NCBI GenBank assembly: GCA_009776725.1
Contig: WRNE01000001.1
Location: forward strand, 1 to 64,000
Source of the DNA: Coriobacteriia bacterium
GTDB taxonomy: Bacteria > Actinomycetota > Coriobacteriia > Coriobacteriales > UBA8131
Length of the DNA: 64,000 nucleotides
Reading direction: 5' to 3'
The translations under genes were made by a program, and so were the position numbers. The notes under the pieces are model-generated. The model searched no databases. It saw nothing but the letters and a program-made list of their open reading frames with translations, and was not told the origin of the DNA. Positions within the stretch are counted from its first letter, which is position 1. Each line of letters begins with the position of its first letter. Of this stretch, positions 37,889-44,138 are shown piece by piece.

Positions 37889-38174
37889 CTTTCCCTCCTC
37901 TTTCATTAAAATGCTACCCCTCTTTTCTCTTAATAATGTATTTTTCCCTCTTGTTATTTGGTGATTTGGTGCTTATTTAGTTAAAACCCTCACTTGAGCC
38001 TGCCGTTTTTGACAAACTCATCCAGTGAAACACCACACTATTCCCTAGATAGCGAAATCTTCCACATGTTCACATGTTATAAAAGTGCAACTAAGCATAA
38101 CTCCTGGATGCTGGCTTTTATATTGCAACAGAGACCCAACTAGTAGTTCTATCAGGACCTCTCATCCAGCCCTT

Positions 38175-39227
38175 TTACCTACGGCTTTGCTTGTTGCCTT
38201 GGCTCGCTTTTTTGCTTCCCACAGAGCGCGTGCTCTTGGCAGCATTCAAAACTCCACTGCGTCGACGCATCATTATAAACAGGACTATGACAGCTGCTAC
38301 CGAGACAAGGCCAATGGCTATCCAAGCCTGCAAAGGCACACCAGCAATCAGAGTCTGGTTCGGACTGGTCGAGGCCAAGGCTGGCGGTAGGTTCTCAACA
38401 GTGTAGTCAGACTCTCCTTTGCCATCGATTGATATCTTTGTTCCTTCTGGTGTTGTAATGATCCCATCATCAGGCACTCGGGTCCAGCTTATGCCATCGT
38501 CGAACGAATACTCGCGGTCACTGCCGTTGTTGCGCATCAAGAACTCACGCTCTGAGCCATTTGGGCTAACAGCCACTATGCGGCTGGTGTCCCTAATAGG
38601 ATTATTATTGGTCGGCTGGTTATCGTTAGGATCCGTTAGCTGTCCTGGCTCGTCATTGTTCGATTGGTCTGGATTTGGCTGGTCGTCATTGTTTGCTTGG
38701 GGCTCGTTATTGCCCGTAACAATCACAAAACCGGGGATAAATATAACCTCGACGACATCACGGTCACTGTTCACGAAGTTCAATGCCCGTCCTTGTCGTA
38801 CATCCATTTCAATATTGTACATTCCTGTTAAAGCATTGTCCTTTACCTTGAACACTGCTGAAAAAAGCAAGCCGTCATCATTTATGTCTGTTCCTGATAT
38901 AAACCCGATAACACTCTCTGCTGGGTTTTCTAGAGTCCCGCCTTTCATTAGCCCCTCAGAAATAAAACGGACTAACTCCAAAGTGTTAGTGTCATATCTA
39001 AACTCAAAAGCTGCTCCACAAAAACCGGGGTTGTTTGTTATCTCGACATTGACAGTGAACTCCTCGCCTGGGGCAGTCGCCTCGTTGTTGCTTAGAGTAA
39101 TCATCGCACTGCCTTCAGCGAAGACAAGCCTTGGGAATTGTATTGTGGACAAGATAAACAAGACTGCTATAACACTGATGCCTACTTTTTTTATCATATG
39201 CATTCTTTTTACTGCACCTGAACTCAT
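38175..39227 (-). CDS. Membrane-anchored single-cohesin protein 2
   Basis: 350 residues from the ATG at 39227 (AAAGG about 7 bases upstream). Signal sequence about 1-38 ending VFA-EG. A single cohesin-like domain at about 40-170 has MITLSNNEATAPGEEFTVNV, ITNNPGFCGAAFEFRYD, LELVRF, GLLFSAVFKVKD, ALNFVNSD and FVIVTG, the expected order of strands. An Asn/Asp/Pro/Gln-rich linker follows (about 172-215), then a small strand-rich segment (about 215-280). A C-terminal membrane helix (PLQAWIAIGLVSVAAVIVLF) is followed by a long basic tail rich in Arg, Lys and Ser. It should display one cohesin on the outer face of the membrane. No LPxTG or SLH motif is present. It follows anchor 1 after 44 bases. 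Confidence 0.82.
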   Translation of the reverse strand: MSSGAVKRMHMIKKVGISVIAVLFILSTIQFPRLVFAEGSAMITLSNNEATAPGEEFTVNVEITNNPGFCGAAFEFRYDTNTLELVRFISEGLMKGGTLENPAESVIGFISGTDINDDGLLFSAVFKVKDNALTGMYNIEMDVRQGRALNFVNSDRDVVEVIFIPGFVIVTGNNEPQANNDDQPNPDQSNNDEPGQLTDPNDNQPTNNNPIRDTSRIVAVSPNGSEREFLMRNNGSDREYSFDDGISWTRVPDDGIITTPEGTKISIDGKGESDYTVENLPPALASTSPNQTLIAGVPLQAWIAIGLVSVAAVIVLFIMMRRRSGVLNAAKSTRSVGSKKASQGNKQSRR

Positions 39228-39271
39228 AGGCCTACCTTTCATCTTGCTAGTCAGTATCATTTTATTCTTGT

Positions 39272-40150
39272 TTATTCATCTTCCTCAAAGCGTCTGCGAC
39301 GCCAAAAGAAGAAGACTCCAGCTATCACCAAAGCTACGAAGAGCAGTAGAATCAGTATTAACAACCAAGGCGGGCTGCTTTTGCTTGGTGTTTGATTACC
39401 AGACTGCTCGATGTTTTGACTACCAGTATTGTTCGTCAAAGGAACATTCGTGTCAGGGATAGCTGCTGTCTCGTTAGAAGGCTCATTGCCTGTGGCAGTT
39501 TCATCAGTTGGGCTGCTAGGGTTGTTTCCCCCGGTACCTCCAGTACCGCCGGTTCCACCGGTTCCGCCGCCACCGGTTCCGCCGCCACCAGTACCGCCAG
39601 TTCCCCCAGTTCCGCTGTTGTTACCGTTACTTGGCCTTGCTACATTGACAGCACCCGCTCTAAACTCGACAGACAAGGGATTGCCATTCAAGTCGACAAA
39701 ATTCTTCTCCAAACCCTGAGCTAGTGTCAGGGTTACCGGCTTCAGCCCGTTCGTTGCATTGGTCCTAATTGTAAAAGTCAACAGTACGTATTCGCCGTTT
39801 CCGGTAATACCGGTAACGGAGAGGTCCAGCACACCAAAATTATTGTTTATACTTGTATCACTGACCAAAGACTTACTTACCAAAAGCATCCCAGGCGAGA
39901 TGCTTTTCAACTCAAGCGCTGTGGAGTCGTAATCGACCGTCATCACAGCAGCCCCATGTCCTGGATTGTCGCTAATGCTCACCCGCAGCGTAACATCATG
40001 CCCGGGCTCTCCTTGGACGGTGTTGACACTAAAAACAGCAGTACCAGGTGCAGCATATGATAAAACGGGAGAAACCACGAACGCACCCAATAACAATAAT
40101 ATGATTAAAACGTGTTTGTTTTCATTTAACTTGGTACTTGCTTTATTCAT
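39272..40150 (-). CDS. Membrane-anchored single-cohesin protein 1
   Basis: 292 residues from the ATG at 40150 (weak GGGA site); an ATG at 40207 is also possible. Signal peptide about 1-34 (cleavage near SYA-AP). The cohesin-like domain, at about 36-170, has AVFSVNTVQGEPGHDVTLRV, ISDNPGHGAAVMTVDYDSTA, LELKSISPG, VLLTFTIRTNA, EKNFVDLNGNPLSVEFRAG and VNVA. The linker has runs of GGTGG and GGGG (from a repetitive stretch near 39530-39620), then a Thr/Asn/Ser-rich region. The C-terminal helix LLILILLLFVALVIAGVFFF is followed by WRRRRFEEDE, which fits a membrane anchor with a short cytoplasmic tail. The flexible linker could reach through the cell wall. It sits between the scaffoldin and anchor 2. 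Confidence 0.82.
   Translation of the reverse strand: MNKASTKLNENKHVLIILLLLGAFVVSPVLSYAAPGTAVFSVNTVQGEPGHDVTLRVSISDNPGHGAAVMTVDYDSTALELKSISPGMLLVSKSLVSDTSINNNFGVLDLSVTGITGNGEYVLLTFTIRTNATNGLKPVTLTLAQGLEKNFVDLNGNPLSVEFRAGAVNVARPSNGNNSGTGGTGGTGGGGTGGGGTGGTGGTGGTGGNNPSSPTDETATGNEPSNETAAIPDTNVPLTNNTGSQNIEQSGNQTPSKSSPPWLLILILLLFVALVIAGVFFFWRRRRFEEDE
39530..39620. repeat. Low-complexity GGT/ACC-rich stretch encoding a Gly-Thr linker
   Basis: Repeated CCGGTTCCGCCGCCACC-like units encode runs of Gly with Thr in the cohesin anchor protein. Such stretches change length readily, which would alter the reach of the anchor. Confidence 0.7.
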
Positions 40151-40329
40151 AATCCCACTCAGCCTGTTCGGACAATCTTTGTCTATTGCCGCTTTAGATT
40201 GTCTCATCCCTCAACGGTTCTCATATATAGCTGCTTTCCACTGTGATACAGCGGAAAGCAGCTAGTCACTAATCGAATCTAAGGTCGTACATTAACTAGA
40301 ACTTAAGCAAGCCTACATACTGATTCAGC

Positions 40330-42729
40330 TTAAAGGCCTATTGCTTTTCTGGCTGCCAGTATTGCATCAGCAGCAGTGATTACTCCATCGCCGTCAAGGT
40401 CAGCAGCTAACAGCGCATCGCCAGTCAAAACATAGACGCCTGTGGCATGTTGTAAGATCCTGAGGGCGTCAGCAGCAGACACGCCGCCGCTTCCGTCAAC
40501 ATCCCCAGCTACAACGACGCTCACCGAAACATTATGTGGAGTCGATACGATCGGCTCATAGTTGTTCACTGTCGCTTGTGATGGAATAAAGATGACTTCG
40601 TATGAGCCACCTGGGGCAACCGGCGTAGTATCTGGGTCGGCCCAATTAAATGCACCAAACTCATTGGATACTAGATTAAGGCTTGAAGCAGACAAAGCCT
40701 GTCCCTCACGGATTGTGGTCGCTGACGTTGGCCAAACTGTGATATCTGGCGCTTGCGCTTTGAGCACAGTCAGCTCAACATCGTGGAAGAGGTCTGTTAT
40801 GTCTTCGAAATTCAACACAGTGTCAGCATTAGGCGTAAACACTACAGGGATAGGAGCCAAACCGGCATCAGGTACAACTGTTGTATCAAAGCTAGAGTCG
40901 ATAGCAAAGCTACCGTACTGCGTCGAGCCTCCTGCTAGGACAACATCTGCAAAGGACTGGCCATAGGTTATGGAATCAGCTGTCGGCCAATCGATAGCCG
41001 GTGCCGGCGCCTTGACGATGCTTAGCGTACCTAGTGCAACAGGGGTGGTGACAGGCCGATAGCCCGGGACTCCAGAGACAGTAACTGTAACTGCATATGA
41101 TCCGACATTTGTTGGCGCAGTGGTATCACCGTCGTAATAGACAACCACTGTACCGACGCCGCCAGCTACTGCTACTGTGACAGGAATGCTGATGGGATCC
41201 CCATTGTAAATACGGACCCATGTGGTCTCTTCTGTAAATGCTGGGAAGTCTAAGTCATCAGGGATGACTAATTGGTTCTCGCCTTCGACTATCGTCAAAG
41301 TACCAGCTTCAAAACTTACCTCTAGCTCTACGCCGTCAGCGTTTACAAAGTTCTTCTCATCAGGGTTATATACTTCAATATTTACCGTAGTGACTGCATC
41401 AGGGGCAGTGTCGACAACCTCAAAAACCAGGTCGAACAGCTTGATGTCGCCGGTAATATTGACAGCAGACATGATCAGCAGTCTGTCGTTCTCAGGCGCG
41501 TCTGGGACAATTACCGCACCGTCTGGCAGGTCGCTGCCAGGCACGATGCCTACGAAAGTCAATAGGGAGTGGTCATAGCTTACTTGCAACGCAGCAGCCG
41601 CAAACCCGGCATTATCTTCCACTGTGACAGGGACAGTGATCGTATCGCCAGGGCCTCCACTGCCATTACCGACAACTATCGTCGTTCCCGGCAGAGGCGG
41701 TTCGTCAGAAGCAACAATGACAGTGCCCGAAACAAAGTTAATGGGCAGTGCATTATTGGCTGCATCAACAAAGTTCAACTCGTCGTCATTAGTTAGACCG
41801 ATCGTTATAGTATAGGTACCCGCTGCAGCCTGGTCCTTCACTATAAAGTTGGCATTGAAAAGCAAGCCGTTCCCGTCAACTAAATCAGGGCCGTTATACG
41901 CTACTTCAGCATCATAGATACTAGAGTCAAGCCTGTTTTCCAATATAGAGCCTTGGGTGCTGAAACTGGTCAGTTCAAAGATGCTATCGTTAAAGCCAAG
42001 GGTAAACGACGCACTAGCAAAGCCCGGGTTATCAGCGATTGCCACTGGAACGGTAAAACTGTCTCCTGGAAGCACGCTTCCAGAAACGCTTCCCACTGTT
42101 AGAATTGCTGGGTCAGGAATAGGCGGCTGCTCGTCTTGAACCGTGAAATTAAACGGGATAAAACGGTGAGGAACATTCGCTGGCTCCCATGTTGTAAAGT
42201 TACCTGCGTTGTCAAACGTCAAAGTAATATTAATAGCATAGTCACCAGGAACAGCATCGTCTAGAACCTGGAAGGTGACAGCAAACAGGCGGCCGTTTTG
42301 TTCGTTGTTCTCTTGACGAAGCGTGGCTGCCATGTCAACGGCATTCAGTCTGAGCCAGCCTTCATTAGCAGCTGTTGTGTTCGGTATTTTTGTCCATGAA
42401 CCAGCTGACACTATTGAAGGATCACTACAATCAACTCCATTTTCGGTCTTACTGACGAACCCAAGCACGGTAGGGTCGAAGTTAACCTGGAAGTTGAATG
42501 CTGCAAAGCCAGGATTGTCAGCTATCATGATAGGGACAGTGAACTCATCACCTGCAACAAATCCCCCTGTTGGATATCCGTCTAGGGGGTCTCCGACATA
42601 GATATCTGCCGTTCCGGGAGGATCGGCAAAAGTCATAATGGGATATAAGCCAAACACCAGAAGCAAGACTGCCACTAATGCGAGGACCTTAGACCCCTTC
42701 TCTTTGTACTTCTTGAAAATTTCTCGCAT
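40330..42729 (-). CDS. Scaffoldin with three cohesins, MBG-like domains and a C-terminal dockerin
   Basis: 799 residues from the ATG at 42729 (GAGGAGGGAA upstream; the longer frame to 42831 lacks a site). Signal peptide about 1-35 (cleavage near TFA-DP). Cohesin 1 about 40-200 (DEFTVPIMIADNPGFAAFNF), cohesin 2 about 208-342 (GDSFTVPVAIADNPGFASAS), cohesin 3 about 349-482 (GDTITVPVTVEDNAGFAAAA). Each ends in a NFVxAxG or equivalent strand and a VIV/LTIV edge. About 490-740 are strand-rich MBG/Ig-like domains (ITYGQSF, GTLSIVKAPAP). The dockerin, 741-799, has loops DVDGSGGVSAAD and DLDGDGVITAAD. It has Ala-Ala at the recognition positions, unlike the Met-containing cargo dockerins. It probably gathers up to three cargo proteins and docks on a different cohesin, perhaps the membrane anchors. 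It is first in the minus-strand series. Confidence 0.88.
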   Translation of the reverse strand: MREIFKKYKEKGSKVLALVAVLLLVFGLYPIMTFADPPGTADIYVGDPLDGYPTGGFVAGDEFTVPIMIADNPGFAAFNFQVNFDPTVLGFVSKTENGVDCSDPSIVSAGSWTKIPNTTAANEGWLRLNAVDMAATLRQENNEQNGRLFAVTFQVLDDAVPGDYAINITLTFDNAGNFTTWEPANVPHRFIPFNFTVQDEQPPIPDPAILTVGSVSGSVLPGDSFTVPVAIADNPGFASASFTLGFNDSIFELTSFSTQGSILENRLDSSIYDAEVAYNGPDLVDGNGLLFNANFIVKDQAAAGTYTITIGLTNDDELNFVDAANNALPINFVSGTVIVASDEPPLPGTTIVVGNGSGGPGDTITVPVTVEDNAGFAAAALQVSYDHSLLTFVGIVPGSDLPDGAVIVPDAPENDRLLIMSAVNITGDIKLFDLVFEVVDTAPDAVTTVNIEVYNPDEKNFVNADGVELEVSFEAGTLTIVEGENQLVIPDDLDFPAFTEETTWVRIYNGDPISIPVTVAVAGGVGTVVVYYDGDTTAPTNVGSYAVTVTVSGVPGYRPVTTPVALGTLSIVKAPAPAIDWPTADSITYGQSFADVVLAGGSTQYGSFAIDSSFDTTVVPDAGLAPIPVVFTPNADTVLNFEDITDLFHDVELTVLKAQAPDITVWPTSATTIREGQALSASSLNLVSNEFGAFNWADPDTTPVAPGGSYEVIFIPSQATVNNYEPIVSTPHNVSVSVVVAGDVDGSGGVSAADALRILQHATGVYVLTGDALLAADLDGDGVITAADAILAARKAIGL

Positions 42730-43442
42730 ACGTTCCCTCCTCGAACATTGATCACGACCTTTTTGGTCTGCTGGTTTTCCCTGACGTTTGATAACAAAAC
42801 AACAATTGAGACTAATAATGCCGCCTATCAAGCACTATCAGCCTCCTTACTACATGCTCAATTGTCAAGGTTCCTGCATGAAAGCGCTTGTGGTTTCCTC
42901 TCAACTATTGTTAGTTGGTCTATATCTGGAACCCGTCTCCCATACAGGTATCAATACATCGATTTTTACAACGTGACCAGGATATCATTTTTATTTCTGC
43001 TTGTGCCCGAAAACACTTGTTTATGTTAGTTTTTTTTACTCAATTATTTCTCTATTTTCTTTACTTTATTAATATCTTTGGATAATTACTTTTAGCGAAA
43101 CAAACACGATATTTAGCTCAATGATGTGATATTTTGCTTTAGGTTGACTTGCTGGAATTCCTTGTTATGCAGGGACTATACTTTATTTGAGGATAGCTTG
43201 CAGAACCAACCTGTGACTCAAGGCAAATGAGCAATCAATTCTTAAGATAAATGGGTAAATATAAAAGCTTTGTCCATGCCGACAAGCATATAAACTGTTT
43301 TTTTCGACATGCCCAGCGAGGCATATTCATGCAAAATATGGAGTAAAGGCCGATCGAAGAAAATGAAAAGCTAGTAAAAGCAAGCGGATTCAATTCTTAC
43401 ATTGTTTGATTAAACATTCATTCTAGTTAGTAAAAATGCGTA

Positions 43443-43451
43443 TGCTACTAT
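43443..43451 (+). promoter_or_regulatory. Candidate extended -10 of the GyrI-like gene
   Basis: TGCTACTAT, 56 bases before the start codon. The -35 position (around 43423) does not match the consensus, which is tolerated for extended -10 promoters. Confidence 0.3.
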
Positions 43452-43480
43452 GGTAAAACGCTTCGTTTAAGCCAAATACA

Positions 43481-43504
43481 GGTTTTATCCACATCATAGG
43501 GAGG
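43481..43504 (+). promoter_or_regulatory. GGTTTTATCCACAT leader of the GyrI-like gene
   Basis: GGTTTTATCCACAT (43481-43494) is followed by CATAGGGAGGAAA and the ATG at 43508. The element matches the leaders of LRR-dockerin genes 2 and 4 on the opposite strand, and includes the TTATCCACA nonamer at 43485-43493. Confidence 0.55.
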
Positions 43505-43507
43505 AAA

Positions 43508-44008
43508 ATGGGACCAGAGATTATTAAGTGCGAGTTAGTTTCACATCCGCCTGTACGGTTCATCGGACGTAGATTCGACAGCTACCCGAATTGGTCTTTG
43601 GCCTGGGAGGGCAACTGGTTCGAACAGATAGAACAAGCAGGCGATGCGGCCCGGATCAACGACGAAAGCTACTGTGTCCTACATGGCTTTAAGTCTTTAC
43701 AGCACGTCTATTACCTTGGGGAGTTCTTTACCGAAGGCACTCCCGCTCCTGATGGTTTTGATTACGTCGATTTGCCACGGCTGTCAGCCGGTCTGGTCTA
43801 TATCAAGGGGAGAATCGACGAGGTCTATGCTTTAACGGCGCCAAGCCAGCGGGAGGCTATATCTAAGGCTTTGCAGGACAGCGGCATATACGTGCCAAAG
43901 GAGACGGCTAGCCATGGGTGGATCTCGTTTGAGCGCGACAACTGCCCTCGGTTCACAGACGCTGACGACGAAGGTAACGTGATATTGGATTTTGCTCTTT
44001 ATCTGTAA
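43508..44008 (+). CDS. GyrI-like effector-binding domain protein
   Basis: A 166-residue stand-alone protein without a DNA-binding domain or signal peptide. The pattern resembles the GyrI-like/SOUL-superfamily small-molecule-binding fold: an opening strand with HPPVRFIGRRF, a helix ending WFEQIEQ, YYLGEFF, a DLPRLSAGLVYIKGRIDEVY segment and a final SFERDN...ILDFALYL. Family members bind small ligands alone or as the C-terminal half of AraC/MerR-type regulators, and some protect gyrase. The ligand is unknown. GGGAGGAAA is a strong ribosome binding site. It is divergent from the scaffoldin gene and shares a leader with the cargo genes, so it may sense a signal for this locus, but that is inference. 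Confidence 0.65.
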   Translation: MGPEIIKCELVSHPPVRFIGRRFDSYPNWSLAWEGNWFEQIEQAGDAARINDESYCVLHGFKSLQHVYYLGEFFTEGTPAPDGFDYVDLPRLSAGLVYIKGRIDEVYALTAPSQREAISKALQDSGIYVPKETASHGWISFERDNCPRFTDADDEGNVILDFALYL

Positions 44009-44054
44009 GCCACCCTGAAGGCGTGTCTACTAGCGTTTAACCTGCTCCTAAATA

Positions 44055-44116
44055 GTTTTTATGCCAAAGCTCGGTGGAAAAGGAGTGTCCCTCTCACTTT
44101 GCGATGGCATAAAAAC
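44055..44116. other. 12-bp inverted repeat between convergent genes
   Basis: GTTTTTATGCCA (44055-44066) and TGGCATAAAAAC (44105-44116) flank 38 bases, between the 3' end of the GyrI-like gene and the stop codon of the giant gene. The position suits a shared terminator, but the T-run is on the 5' arm for both strands, which is not the intrinsic-terminator layout. Confidence 0.45.
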
Positions 44117-44138
44117 AAACGCCCTATGCGACTCTCCC

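Larger units (their letters stand above)
42730..43507. other. 778-bp divergent intergenic region between scaffoldin and the GyrI-like gene
   Basis: No gene is supported. The part from about 42990 to 43480 is clearly more AT-rich than the flanking genes. It must contain the promoters of the two divergent units. An extended -10 for the + gene (TGCTACTAT, 43443-43451) is the best element seen, with no good -35. No riboswitch or tRNA was recognised. Confidence 0.5.

Noticed and set aside
10378-42729. A classical cellulosome
   Set aside because: Cohesins and dockerins are present, but no glycoside hydrolase, esterase, lyase or carbohydrate-binding module is visible in any of the seventeen genes.
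10000-43500. A replication origin, because of DnaA-box nonamers
   Set aside because: The sites are scattered over tens of kilobases, not clustered, and no dnaA or dnaN gene is present.
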